DNA from: Candidatus Handelsmanbacteria bacterium
GTDB taxonomy: Bacteria > Latescibacterota > UBA2968 > UBA8231
Reading direction: 5' to 3'
DNA length: 47,223 bases
Assembly: GCA_016867395.1 (NCBI GenBank)
Contig: VGJS01000033.1
Location: forward strand, 1-47,223
In this document: positions 35,777-43,480 of the stretch, piece by piece
How the letters are laid out: each line of letters starts with the position of its first letter
Numbering within the stretch: position 1 is the stretch's first letter
Position numbers and translations under genes: made by a program
The notes under the pieces: model-generated
The model's input: the letters and a program-made list of their open reading frames with translations, nothing else
Told to the model about the DNA's origin: nothing
The model's database searches: none

Positions 35777-36925
35777 TCATTCCCTACCCAGCCGCCGGTC
35801 CTCCTCGGCCAGCCACTGTGCGTAGTCGCGGCTGCCCGCCGCCGCCGGCCCCAACCCTGCCTCCTCCCGCCAACGCACAAGCGGATGCCGGCGGTCCACC
35901 TGGGGCAGTTCCACCCGCCCCCCGCTGACCACCGACGCGAAGATCCCCATCATGATCTCCAGCACGTGGCGGGCGGCCCAGCCCCCGCAGAGGTGCTCGC
36001 GGCCCTCGTCCAGGGCCCGGACGAACTCGTCGGCAAAGGCGTAGTCCGAGGCGTCCGCCTGGCTGGGCACGAAGCCCGGCAGCCCGGGGGTCTCCAGGGG
36101 TTCCCAGGCCGGCCCCCCGGGCACAAAATGGGGCACCGGCAGCCACCACAGTCCCCCCGTCTTCCAGCACAGCCGCCCCTCGGTGCCGTAGACCTCCATC
36201 ATGTACCCGGCCGAATCGACCTTGGGGAAGCGGTGCTGCAGCAAGACCCCGCTGACGTTGTCGCCAAACTCCAGCACCGCGGTCAGGCGCTCGCCAACCA
36301 CCACCCCCATGCCCCCAGGGGCCACTTGCACGTCCTCGGGGGTGGGGCGCCGGCCGGCCACCAACCCCAGCACCGCCACCGAGCGACAGGCCCCGGCCAC
36401 CCCACAGATATTGGTCAGCATGTGGGTGCCGATGTTCATCAGGCCGTACCCGGCGTAGTAGCCCTTGCCGCTGCCCTGCACGTGGCGCAGCTGCCCAATC
36501 CGACCGTCGGCCAGAGCCTGTTCGAGAGCCCGCATCGGCGGCCCTACCCGCCCCTGGTGGTGGGCGGCCAGGCGCACCCCCCTGGCCTGGGCCAGGGCCA
36601 CCATCGCATCGGCCTCCTCCAGGTTCGTACACATGGGCTTCTCGACCTCCACGTGGAAGCCCCGCTCCAGCACCCGCATGACCAGGCGGTAGTGGAACTC
36701 GGTGCCGGTGGGGATGGCCACCAAGTCCGGCCGCTCCTGGTCCAGCATCTGGTCCAGGTCAATGTAGCGGGCGGCCACGCCCAATTCCCCGCCCAGCGCC
36801 TCCAGCCGCGCCGGTTCCAAGTCGCACAGGGCCACCACCTCTGTGCGGGGGTGCAGGTGGTAGGCCCGCGCCGCGGCCCGGCCCCGGCTGCGACAGCCCA
36901 GGATGGCTACGCGATAGGTTTTCAA
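35777..36925 (-). CDS. Gfo/Idh/MocA-family NAD(P)-dependent oxidoreductase
   Basis: A 382-residue oxidoreductase. Start at TTG 36925 is preferred: AAGGAG sits 9-14 nt upstream, its TTGA overlaps the stop of the PAS gene, and the Rossmann motif follows at once (VAILGCRSRGRAAARAYHLH). Hallmarks include VEKPMCTNLEEADAMVALAQ (the EKP motif), ATPTGTEFHYRLV-like substrate contacts seen as VAIPTGTEFHYRLV, and MNIGTHMLTNICGVAG near the middle. These enzymes oxidise or reduce sugars and sugar derivatives with NAD(P)H. The substrate is unknown. It sits in an otherwise signalling-type cluster, so the link may be positional only. Confidence 0.9.
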   Translation of the reverse strand: MKTYRVAILGCRSRGRAAARAYHLHPRTEVVALCDLEPARLEALGGELGVAARYIDLDQMLDQERPDLVAIPTGTEFHYRLVMRVLERGFHVEVEKPMCTNLEEADAMVALAQARGVRLAAHHQGRVGPPMRALEQALADGRIGQLRHVQGSGKGYYAGYGLMNIGTHMLTNICGVAGACRSVAVLGLVAGRRPTPEDVQVAPGGMGVVVGERLTAVLEFGDNVSGVLLQHRFPKVDSAGYMMEVYGTEGRLCWKTGGLWWLPVPHFVPGGPAWEPLETPGLPGFVPSQADASDYAFADEFVRALDEGREHLCGGWAARHVLEIMMGIFASVVSGGRVELPQVDRRHPLVRWREEAGLGPAAAGSRDYAQWLAEEDRRLGRE

Positions 36926-37974
36926 GAAGCATCTCCTTTGCTTTTTTCGCCCTGCCGCCACAGCTCGATCATCGTGGGGCCGTCGGCGATGTATTCCTCG
37001 GTCTTCACCTCAGTCATGGTCCGCAGTTGCTCGGTCACCGCGGCGATGCGCTTCACCTGCGCCTCGATGGTCCGGAGCTTGGCCACCACCCGCTCGTCGA
37101 ACTCCAGGTGCAGCAGGCGCAGGGACTGGGCGCTGTTGGCGATGATGTTGAGCGGATTGTTGATCTGGTGGTTGACGGCCACCACCATTTGCCCCACCAC
37201 CGCCAGCTTCTCCATCCGCAACAGCTCTTGCTCCAGCCGATCCTGCGCCGTCAAGTCCTCGCAGACCAGGATGGCCCCCGCCGCCTGGCCGCGGTGATCG
37301 CGCAGGACCGTGGCCGCCGAGCCCAGGACCAGAGGTCCTCCTGCTGTCTCCAGGCGCTGGACCAGATGGGCCTGGTCCTGTTTCCGGCGGATCACCGGTA
37401 GGCATAGCTCCTGCCACTGGGCTCCGGGCCCTTGGGGCAGCAGGGCCTCCAGGGTCGCGCCGATGGCCTCGTCCAGACCCCGGCGGGCCCCCAGCCTTTC
37501 GACGTAGCCCAGTTGTCGCTGGTTGATGAAGGTGATCCGCAGCCCGCCGTTGAGCACCGCCACCCCCAGCGGGATGCTGGCAAGGATGTGTTCGAGGTAG
37601 TAGCGGGCGTTTAGCTGTATCTCCTCGGAGATGCGCTGGTGGGTCACGTCGCCGAAGAGAACCAGAAAGGCGTCGGCGGCCGGGGCGGCCCACACCCGCA
37701 CCTCGTAGCGCCGCTCGCCCCGCTGCCAGGCAAAAGTCTCCTCGGCCTCCGGCCCGGCCAACCGCGCCGTGGCCAGGGCCAGTTCGTCCCCCAGCCCGGC
37801 ATCGGCGCCTATGGCCGCCCCCACCCGGTCGGCCAGCTCGGCCGGGGTGCCCCGTCGAATCTCGAAGAGGGCAGCGGCCCGGAGGTTGCAGGAAAGCACC
37901 CGCAGCGCCCCGTCCACCATCAACAGGGGCAGTGGCAACTGGTGCAGCAGATCCTGGGCCGCCCTTTCCATCAT
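36922..37974 (-). CDS. PAS-HisKA sensor protein lacking an ATPase domain
   Basis: About 350 residues, start at ATG 37974 or the adjacent ATG 37971 (GGAGGG immediately upstream favours the second). A first PAS-like domain (PLPLLMVDGALRVLSCNLRA) is followed by a coiled linker and a second PAS (HILASIPLGVAVLNGGLRIT, LEALLPQGPGAQWQELCLPV). A HisKA dimerisation segment carries the conserved His at about 268 in VNHQINNPLNIIANSAQ. The protein then ends about 80 residues later (TEVKTEEYIADGPTMIELW) with no N, G1, F or G2 boxes, so no HATPase_c. It may accept phosphate from, or signal to, a partner rather than autophosphorylate. It overlaps the next gene by TTGA and is 5 bp after the HDOD gene. Confidence 0.87.
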   Translation of the reverse strand: MMERAAQDLLHQLPLPLLMVDGALRVLSCNLRAAALFEIRRGTPAELADRVGAAIGADAGLGDELALATARLAGPEAEETFAWQRGERRYEVRVWAAPAADAFLVLFGDVTHQRISEEIQLNARYYLEHILASIPLGVAVLNGGLRITFINQRQLGYVERLGARRGLDEAIGATLEALLPQGPGAQWQELCLPVIRRKQDQAHLVQRLETAGGPLVLGSAATVLRDHRGQAAGAILVCEDLTAQDRLEQELLRMEKLAVVGQMVVAVNHQINNPLNIIANSAQSLRLLHLEFDERVVAKLRTIEAQVKRIAAVTEQLRTMTEVKTEEYIADGPTMIELWRQGEKSKGDAS

Positions 37975-37979
37975 CCCTC

Positions 37980-38816
37980 CTACATGCGGGGGATGTCGTC
38001 CAGTTCCGCGTCCAGCCGCTCCATGATCCTCCGGATGTCCTCCAAGCCCAGGTCCAGAAGCTTCAGGGCCGCCGGCTGCAGTTGGGGGACCTTGCGGTCC
38101 CCGCCGTTGCCCAGGGCCTCGGCCCGGCACAGGACGTCGGCCAGGTGGACCACCGCCGTCCATTCGGCGTGGCTGCGGTGCGGGCGGAAATCGTGGTGGT
38201 CACTGACCGGGGCCACCAGCTTGGCCGGCAGGGTCCACTTCTCCAAAAGCCAGCCTCCCACCAGGCCGTGGTGGGCCCCCAGCACCTCGTTCTCCGCCTC
38301 GTAGAAGAGCAGGTCCCCCGTCTCGACTAGGGAGCGCACCTGGTAGAATTGCTGGGCGAAGCCCTGGTAGAGCACCACCTTGCCCAGGTCGTGCAGCAGA
38401 CCCGAGACACTCAGCTCCTCCACCTCGCCCATCCGGCGGTGCTCGGCGATGAAGGCGCAGGTGCGGGCGCAGGCCAGGGAGTGTTCCCAAAGGCCGGGCA
38501 GGGCCTCTTCCATGTCCTCCAGGGCCGAGCAGCCCAGCACCAGCCCCTTGACCGCGTCGAAGCCCAGCATGGTGACCGCGTGGGTGATGGTGGAAATGGG
38601 CCGCGAGAAGCCGTAGAACCCCGAGTTGACCAGCTTGAGCACCTTGGCGGTGAGCACCTGGTCCTTGGCGATCTCGTCGCCTAATTGCCGGCTGGAGGTC
38701 TGTGGTCTGTCCACCATGCCGATCACCCGGGCGATGACCACCGGCAGGGTGGGCAGGCTGTGGGCCCGTTCCAGGTGCTGGCGCACCCACTGCTTGCGCT
38801 CTTCCAGTTCGTCCAC
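37980..38816 (-). CDS. HDOD domain-containing protein
   Basis: A 278-residue soluble HDOD protein with a GTG start and GAGG 5 nt upstream. HDOD regions typically mediate signalling; they resemble HD hydrolases. The core is recognised by SLPTLPVVIARVIGMVD, LGDEIAKDQVLTAKVLKLVN, ITHAVTMLGFDAVKGLVLG and SGLLHDLGKVVLY, with the HD pair at 142-143. LGAHHGLVGGWLLEKW and VSDHHDFRPHRSHAEW complete the set, so several metal-binding-type His/Asp survive here, although many HDOD proteins lose them. It stands between the small upstream gene and the PAS-HisKA gene, suggesting a shared signalling pathway. Confidence 0.92.
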   Translation of the reverse strand: MDELEERKQWVRQHLERAHSLPTLPVVIARVIGMVDRPQTSSRQLGDEIAKDQVLTAKVLKLVNSGFYGFSRPISTITHAVTMLGFDAVKGLVLGCSALEDMEEALPGLWEHSLACARTCAFIAEHRRMGEVEELSVSGLLHDLGKVVLYQGFAQQFYQVRSLVETGDLLFYEAENEVLGAHHGLVGGWLLEKWTLPAKLVAPVSDHHDFRPHRSHAEWTAVVHLADVLCRAEALGNGGDRKVPQLQPAALKLLDLGLEDIRRIMERLDAELDDIPRM

Positions 38817-38822
38817 GCGGCC

Positions 38823-39119
38823 TCAGCGCCGGCCCAGGTGCCGGCGGGCGATTTCCTCGATCTGCCGCATCAGCGGCTGGTCCTGCCAGTCAGCGAAGCG
38901 GCGCTGCAGATCGGCCAGCAGTTGGGCGCTGCTCTTCTCCGAGGTCCAATTCCCCTGCCCCTCGACCTGCACCTCAAAGACCCCCCAGCCCTGCAGGCGC
39001 GAGAGCACCGCCGGCGAGAGCTTGGCCCCCTTGGGCAGCAGGATCCGGCCCTGCCGGTTGATCACCGGGGCGGCCAGCACCTCGCCGACCTTGGCTTCCT
39101 GTACACGGATGCGCCGCAT
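38823..39119 (-). CDS. Small protein resembling the N-terminal domain associated with HD-GYP/HDOD proteins
   Basis: A 98-residue protein with GGGAG before its ATG and 6 bp to the HDOD start. MRRIRVQEAKVGEVLAAPVI and RQGRILLPKGAKLSPAVLSR then LQGWGVFEVQVEG match the short beta-rich segment that precedes HD-GYP domains in other proteins. Here it is encoded alone, followed by a charged helix (LLADLQRRFADW, LMRQIEEIARRHLGRR). Its role is probably to partner the HDOD protein encoded next. Confidence 0.78.
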   Translation of the reverse strand: MRRIRVQEAKVGEVLAAPVINRQGRILLPKGAKLSPAVLSRLQGWGVFEVQVEGQGNWTSEKSSAQLLADLQRRFADWQDQPLMRQIEEIARRHLGRR

Positions 39120-39129
39120 GAAGTCTCCC

Positions 39130-39837
39130 TCAGACGATGTCCATCAGTTCGGCTTTGTCTGCGTACTCTTTCAGGCGCACCCGCACCCAGGACAGCGGCG
39201 CCTGGCACAGGGCGTTGAAGCCCCCCCAAGTCCAGGTGAGGGGCCAGTCCCCCAGGGCGGTGAGCCGGCGCAGCAGGGAAAGGCGCTCCTGCCCGCCCAG
39301 GTCCAGCGCCAGGTGCAACTGCCGCAGCGCCCGCTCGTAGAAGGAGGTGATCAGATTGTAGACGTGCCCTTCGAATTTCTCGGGCTGGGTCACCCTCACC
39401 CGCGGGCAGAGCATGCTCCCCTCGCGCCGGGCAAACCCCTTGAGCCAAGTCTCAGGCATCACCTCGCGGTACTGCTCCAGGGCCCCGGCGATGCTCTGAG
39501 GGTCCATCACCGCGTAGGTGCGGCAGATCAGCGGTCGCACCGGGTAGATGGTGCAGGCGTGGTTATCGCTTAGGAAAGGGCAGCGGCGGGGGCGCTCCTC
39601 GGTGAAGGCCAGCAGCTCCTGCTGCCGCTGGAGGGGAAAATGCGCCCGCACGTACGCGGCGATGTGCAGGTACTCGGCGCTGTAGAGGGGGAACATGGTG
39701 GCATAGCCCTCGCTGAACTCTGTCTCGGTCAGGGCGCAACACTCCCCAGAGGTGGCGCAGCAGGTGGCGGGCACCTGATCGTAGAGGAGTTGCAACTGGC
39801 TGGAGAGTTGGGCGGCGGGAGTGGAGTGGGCTTCCAT
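39130..39837 (-). CDS. YkgJ-type cysteine-cluster protein
   Basis: A 235-residue protein from ATG 39837; an in-frame GTG a few codons upstream with GGGG nearby is an alternative. The defining Cys cluster is present: [18 protein letters not shown] near the start and [20 protein letters not shown] with ICRTY further on, the CxxxxxCC...C...C...C pattern thought to bind Zn or an Fe-S cluster. The rest is helical ([20 protein letters not shown]). Function unknown. First gene of the minus-strand cluster; it faces a divergent small gene whose promoter (39882-39911) lies upstream. Confidence 0.88.
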   Translation of the reverse strand: MEAHSTPAAQLSSQLQLLYDQVPATCCATSGECCALTETEFSEGYATMFPLYSAEYLHIAAYVRAHFPLQRQQELLAFTEERPRRCPFLSDNHACTIYPVRPLICRTYAVMDPQSIAGALEQYREVMPETWLKGFARREGSMLCPRVRVTQPEKFEGHVYNLITSFYERALRQLHLALDLGGQERLSLLRRLTALGDWPLTWTWGGFNALCQAPLSWVRVRLKEYADKAELMDIV

Positions 39838-39881
39838 GTCCAAAAGATGCACATCGCCCCTGCCCGGCGCAACCGCCGCGC

Positions 39882-39911
39882 TTGACAGGGCGAAATTAAG
39901 CCTTTTATACT
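39882..39911 (+). promoter_or_regulatory. Sigma70-like promoter for the 58-residue Cys-rich protein
   Basis: A perfect TTGACA (39882-39887) and TATACT (39906-39911, five of six matches) are 18 bp apart, in an AT-rich patch that contrasts with the flanking G+C-rich genes. The start site would be near 39918, about 11 nt before ATG 39929, a very short leader. Confidence 0.6.
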
Positions 39912-39928
39912 TCGGAAAAAGGCCCGCC

Positions 39929-40105
39929 ATGCCCGAGAAACGCAAATTTCTGGGGGTGAACTTCGAGTGCTGCCGGGTCTACGCCCGCATCTACCTCAAC
40001 CCCGCGGGCACCGCGTACAAGGGCATGTGCCCCCGATGCGGCCGGCGCCTGGAGATCAAGGTGGGCCCCGGCGGCACGGACAGCCGCTTCTTCAGCGCCC
40101 GCTAG
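39929..40105 (+). CDS. Conserved small Cys-rich (zinc-ribbon-like) protein
   Basis: A 58-residue protein beginning [20 protein letters not shown] and ending [13 protein letters not shown]. It holds CC and a CPRCGRR pair, a likely single zinc ribbon. The sequence has the look of a conserved family of short proteins with the same FLGVxFECC...CPxCGR...GPGGT...RFF plan. It has its own promoter and is divergent from the cysteine-cluster gene; its last 14 bp overlap the convergent ceramidase-like gene. A longer in-frame reading from 39821 lies over the neighbour's 5' end and the promoter and was discarded. Role unknown. Confidence 0.82.
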   Translation: MPEKRKFLGVNFECCRVYARIYLNPAGTAYKGMCPRCGRRLEIKVGPGGTDSRFFSAR

Positions 40106-41414
40106 CCACCGCCCCCATTAGCCGCACCGCCGCCGCCCTGACCAGCCCCTCGGCTTCGGGTCCGATCATCTGCACGCTCGGGTAGACCTTGTACGCCTCG
40201 TCCACCTCGTACCCCCCGCACGGGTACTCGTCGGCGGTGGGCACGTAGCCGATGCAGCCGTTGGCGTAGCCGCAAAGGATGGCCGGCTGCAGGGGGGAGG
40301 CCGGCTCCAGGTCGAGCTGGTAACGGACGAAGATCTCCCCCTCCATGCCCAGGAGCAACGCCCCGCCCAGCCTTAGGGCCTGGATCTCAAAAGGCTGGAC
40401 CTGCCCCCTGACCCCGCGCCGGGCAAGCTCCAGCGTGGCCTCGGCCCATTCGAGGCGGGCCCTGGGCGCCCGCTGCGCCCACACGTCGCCCGTGCCCTTG
40501 GTGAGGCGGCGAAGTTCGGCCTTCAGTTGCAGCGCCAGCCTTTCCAGTTCTGCCTGCATCCGCCCAGGCGGGTCCATCAGGGGCAGGGGCATCCGCTCGC
40601 TGGCCCAGGCCAGCCCCTCTCCCTCCACCGCCGCCGCCGTCTTTAAGCCACCCAGCACCGCCCCGGCCAGTTCCGCCCCGGCCTGGTCCACCTTGTCGAA
40701 GCCGCCGTGGGCCAGGCGCGGGTTGATGTCGGCGCAGGCCCCGTTGACAAAGAGGGCCGGCCGGCCGGTGCGCGCCTCAATGATCCGGGCGGCGGCCCCG
40801 GGGAACTCGGCGCTGAGCTGGTGATTCCCGTTGCCCAGGATCACCGGGTGGCAGGCGTGGCTGAAGAGGGTGGCCGCCTCACCGATCTTCAGAACATGGG
40901 CGTATTCGGCCACGGGGCCCCCCGGATTCTGGCCGATGACCATGTGCCCCTCGCGCAACTGCCGCCGGTTGATGCCCAAGCAGGCGGGCACCCTGGCATA
41001 GGCCAGGGAAGCTGGTGTCAACTGCGCCGTGGCCCGCTCCCCGGCCTCCACCACCGCCTCCTCCACCCGGTCCAGGTAGGAAAAGTCCTGCTCCCCCATG
41101 CCACGAAAAGACATGCTCAGCGGCCCGGCGTGGGTATGGGAGCAGCAGACCATTGCCGCCCCGGCCGGGATCCCGGCCCCGGCCTCCAACCTTCGCCGGA
41201 TCTGGGCCACCCGCTGGGCGTCCAGCCCCACCAAGTCCAGGGAGACCAGGGCCACCCGCGCCGGCCCCCAGGCGCAGACCAGCACCTTGGCCAGCAACGG
41301 ATCGCACACCCCCACCGCCCCTGATGTGCGACCCCAGTATCCGCCCATGTGGATGCCCGCGGGCGGGGTGATGTCGGCGCTGGCGCAGCCGACCATTAGC
41401 ATCGCTCGTGCCAT
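40092..41414 (-). CDS. Neutral/alkaline ceramidase N-terminal domain-like protein
   Basis: A 440-residue protein without a clear signal peptide. Zinc-enzyme signatures of the family are present: [29 protein letters not shown] (HxH), [30 protein letters not shown] and [20 protein letters not shown]. Family enzymes hydrolyse amide bonds of ceramides or act as related hydrolases; the C-terminal immunoglobulin-like domain of true ceramidases is missing. Start at ATG 41414 is assumed; ATG 41402 ([11 protein letters not shown]) is plausible. It ends 14 bp inside the convergent small gene. Confidence 0.88.
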   Translation of the reverse strand: MARAMLMVGCASADITPPAGIHMGGYWGRTSGAVGVCDPLLAKVLVCAWGPARVALVSLDLVGLDAQRVAQIRRRLEAGAGIPAGAAMVCCSHTHAGPLSMSFRGMGEQDFSYLDRVEEAVVEAGERATAQLTPASLAYARVPACLGINRRQLREGHMVIGQNPGGPVAEYAHVLKIGEAATLFSHACHPVILGNGNHQLSAEFPGAAARIIEARTGRPALFVNGACADINPRLAHGGFDKVDQAGAELAGAVLGGLKTAAAVEGEGLAWASERMPLPLMDPPGRMQAELERLALQLKAELRRLTKGTGDVWAQRAPRARLEWAEATLELARRGVRGQVQPFEIQALRLGGALLLGMEGEIFVRYQLDLEPASPLQPAILCGYANGCIGYVPTADEYPCGGYEVDEAYKVYPSVQMIGPEAEGLVRAAAVRLMGAVASGR

Positions 41415-41440
41415 AGGATTCGGTTCAGTAAAGGGAGGGA

Positions 41441-41743
41441 TCAGGAAGGCTCGGTCTTTTGGGCGCCCCCGGAGGGCCGGGGTTTGCGGGGCAGGGGCTG
41501 CTGCTGGAGCTGGCGGGCCTCCTCCTCCAACTGTGAGACTTCCTGGCGCAGCGGCGAGAGCCGGCCCCGCTCCTCCTCCAGTTCGCGCTGAGCCCCCTCG
41601 ATCTCGCGTTGTAGCTTGCCCTTGGCCTGGTCCAGGCGCTGGATCTTAGGCTCCAGCTCCTGCCGGCGCTTGAAGTAATCCGAGAGCATGTGCAGAATGA
41701 ACAAGAGACAGCCCAGGGCCAGCAGGGCCACTACCCATTCCAT
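41441..41743 (-). CDS. Small membrane-anchored coiled-coil protein
   Basis: A 100-residue protein with GGAG upstream of its ATG. One N-terminal membrane helix (WVVALLALGCLLFILHML) is followed by a long charged coiled coil (IQRLDQAKGKLQREIEGAQR and onwards, with heptad Leu/Glu spacing) and a proline-rich tail. It is 13 bp after the zinc-ribbon gene. No family recognised; a scaffold or spacer role is only a guess. Confidence 0.7.
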   Translation of the reverse strand: MEWVVALLALGCLLFILHMLSDYFKRRQELEPKIQRLDQAKGKLQREIEGAQRELEEERGRLSPLRQEVSQLEEEARQLQQQPLPRKPRPSGGAQKTEPS

Positions 41744-41756
41744 GACCGGCTCCTTT

Positions 41757-41963
41757 TCATGGCCGCGTCTCCACCTCGCCGTGTTCTCCGTAATCCTCGT
41801 CGCGGTCGGCCGGCGAATCGTAGATCCAGCCGCAGACGATACACAGCGGGTGGTCCCCTTCCCGGGCCGCCCCGCACTGCGGGCAGCCCTTGGCGCGGGG
41901 CCGCAGGTATTTTAGGGCCACCACTACCAGCAGAAAGATGGTGAAGAGCAGGGGCCAGAGCAT
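41757..41963 (-). CDS. Small membrane zinc-ribbon protein
   Basis: A 68-residue protein: one membrane helix (LLFTIFLLVVVAL) and then a zinc ribbon GCPQCGAA...HPLCIVCGWIYDS (two CxxC pairs), ending in an acidic tail. The layout matches small membrane proteins with a cytosolic zinc finger. No clear ribosome site; 12 bp after the broken cNMP gene. Function unknown. Confidence 0.68.
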   Translation of the reverse strand: MLWPLLFTIFLLVVVALKYLRPRAKGCPQCGAAREGDHPLCIVCGWIYDSPADRDEDYGEHGEVETRP

Positions 41964-41974
41964 CGCGGGCCGGA

Positions 41975-42435
41975 TCAGTCGGTGGAGCTTTGGAAACTTA
42001 GGACCACGGTGGAATGGCGCAGGCTCTGGGCCAGCACCTTGGTTAGGTTGCGCAGCACCATCACCTGGGTGTCCTCGAACTCCATGAAGAAGCTTTCGAG
42101 CGCCTCCAGGGAGACCCGCAGCACCATCGCCTCGCTGGCGGCCCGCACCATGGCCGAGCGGGGGCCGTGGTTCACCAGCGACACCTCGTCGAAGAAGGCC
42201 CCCGGCTGTTACAGGGTGGCCAGGCGATGATCCCCCCCTTCACCCCCACGGCGCTGACCTCCAGTTTACCCTCGCAGAGCAGGAAGTGGGAATCCCCGGC
42301 GCTGCCCTGAGCGACAATGCCCTCCCCCAGTTTAAAGCGCAGTTGGTGGGCCAGGCTCACCAGGCGGCGGGCCTCACGCTCTTCCAGGCCCGAGAACAGG
42401 GGCGCCTCTCTGAGCAGGACGGCAAACTGCTCCAT
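41975..42435 (-). pseudogene. Broken cyclic-nucleotide-binding domain protein
   Basis: The N-terminal part (MEQFAVLLREAPLFSGLEER, EGIVAQGSAGDSHFLLCEGK, LEVSAVGVKGGIIAW) is the first half of a cNMP-binding domain. Shortly after the G7 run (C7 on the plus strand, 42232-42238) the coding frame changes, and in the correct frame a TAA (42209-42211) interrupts LATL-stop-QPGAFFDEVSL. The second half (MSLVNHGPRSAMVRAASEAM, VLRVSLEALESFFMEFEDTQ) carries the Arg of the phosphate-binding cassette. Both a frameshift and a stop are needed to join the parts. It is a paralogue of the intact gene immediately upstream, so it looks like a decaying tandem copy. Confidence 0.75.
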
Positions 42436-42436
42436 C

Positions 42437-42913
42437 TCAGCGCCCCTGCGCCACCAGCAACTGCCGACTCAGCTCGACGATCCGGTTATCCGCCTGCCGC
42501 AGGCGCAGGGACAGGCTGCGGGCGATGTTGAGGATCAGGTTCACCTGGAGGCGCGGAAGACGGGCAAAGACCGCAGCCAGCTTGCTCTTGGGCAGGGCCA
42601 GCAGCCGCAGGGGGCTCTCGGCGCACACGTCGGCCGAACGCGGCAACATGTCGATCAGGGACATCTCCCCGAAAAAATCCCCCGCCTCCCCCATGCTGGC
42701 AATCACCACCGGACCCGCCGCGCTGCCCTTTTCGACCCGCACTTTTCCCTCCTCGATCAGGAAAAGGCAATCGCTGGGTGTGCCTTCGGCGACAATGCGG
42801 CTGCCCACCTCGTAGCACCGCACCTCCGCGGCCCCCAGCAGTTCCCCCAATTCCTGTTCGGTAATCCCCTTACACAAACCCGAGGCGCGCAATGTTTCCA
42901 TGCCCTTGCTCAT
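42437..42913 (-). CDS. Cyclic-nucleotide-binding domain protein
   Basis: A 158-residue protein consisting of little more than a single cNMP domain: GITEQELGELLGAAEVRCYE, VAEGTPSDCLFLIEEGKVRV, FFGEMSLIDMLPRSADVCA, and then a C-terminal helix (LPRLQVNLILNIARSLSLRL). It has no DNA-binding domain, so it is not a Crp-type regulator. ATG 42913 (MSKGMETL) is preferred because the promoter lies just upstream; longer readings run through the promoter. It is followed closely by its broken copy and by the small membrane genes, probably one transcript. Confidence 0.85.
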   Translation of the reverse strand: MSKGMETLRASGLCKGITEQELGELLGAAEVRCYEVGSRIVAEGTPSDCLFLIEEGKVRVEKGSAAGPVVIASMGEAGDFFGEMSLIDMLPRSADVCAESPLRLLALPKSKLAAVFARLPRLQVNLILNIARSLSLRLRQADNRIVELSRQLLVAQGR

Positions 42914-42943
42914 GCTGCACCTATCTTGATAAGAGAAAAGGAG

Positions 42944-42972
42944 ATACGAACCTAACGCCCAATATACGAACC
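42944..42972. repeat. 9-bp direct repeat phased by 20 bp, probable operator
   Basis: ATACGAACC occurs at 42944-42952 and again at 42964-42972. The 20-bp spacing is about two helical turns, so a dimeric regulator could bind both on the same DNA face. The second copy overlaps the -10 region and part of the spacer of the minus-strand promoter; the first lies near the start site. Chance recurrence of nine bases this close is unlikely. Confidence 0.6.
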
Positions 42973-42988
42973 AGGGGGGAAGCGTCAA
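42961..42988 (-). promoter_or_regulatory. Sigma70-like promoter for the cNMP gene group
   Basis: On the minus strand TTGACG (42983-42988, five of six) and TATATT (42961-42966, five of six) are spaced by 16 bp. The -35 box contains the TGA stop (42985-42987) of the upstream ECF gene, so the promoter is fitted tightly between genes. The leader to ATG 42913 is about 40 nt. Confidence 0.65.
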
Positions 42989-43479
42989 GAGGTTTTTAGG
43001 CGGCGCCGGAGGGCCGCTGCGAGTGGCACCCCGCAGACCAGACTGGCCCCTCCCTGAACGATATTGCCCCACAGGCTAAGCAGGGCCGGGCCAGGGCCGT
43101 AGAGGACAAACTCCACCGCCAAATACCCCATTACCATCCAGGCCATGCCCGCGGCGGAGATGACCCCCAGCAACAGCCACCGCCCCTGGGCCCAGGGCCG
43201 GTGGCCCAGCCAGCCGATCAGCGCCCCCTCCAACCCTTTAATCACCAGGGTGAAGGGCGCCCAGTGGCTATACCCTCCCAGCAGGTCGGCCAGGGCCGAA
43301 CCCACCCCGCCGGCCAGGACCCCGGCCCGGACGCCCCCCAGGAGCGCCCCGGCGATGATCAGGGCGTCTCCCAGGTTGATGTAACCTTCGGTGGCGGGCA
43401 TGGGCACCCGCAGGGCCAGGGTGGCAGCGGCCACCAGGGCGGTCAGCAGGGCGAGGCGGGCGAGGGGGCCGACGGCCAT
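42985..43479 (-). CDS. ECF transporter S component
   Basis: A 164-residue membrane protein with about six helices. TEGYINLGDALIIAGALLGG, VRAGVLAGGVGSALADLLGG and HWAPFTLVIKGLEGALIGWL are typical of energy-coupling-factor substrate-binding (S) subunits that import vitamins and related compounds. The compound cannot be deduced. No A, A' or T component is encoded here, so a shared (group II) energising module elsewhere is expected. It follows the diesterase gene with a TGAGATG junction and closes the right-hand minus-strand group. Confidence 0.88.
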   Translation of the reverse strand: MAVGPLARLALLTALVAAATLALRVPMPATEGYINLGDALIIAGALLGGVRAGVLAGGVGSALADLLGGYSHWAPFTLVIKGLEGALIGWLGHRPWAQGRWLLLGVISAAGMAWMVMGYLAVEFVLYGPGPALLSLWGNIVQGGASLVCGVPLAAALRRRLKTS

Positions 43480-43480
43480 C

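Noticed and set aside
35758-35880. The 41-residue extension before ATG 35757 in the transporter gene
   Set aside because: Overlaps the end of the oxidoreductase gene and has no recognisable sequence; the membrane domain begins at 35757.
34588-35928. Plus-strand frames opposite the transporter-HEAT-cNMP gene
   Set aside because: Low-complexity shadow; the minus strand has membrane helices and a cNMP domain in one frame.
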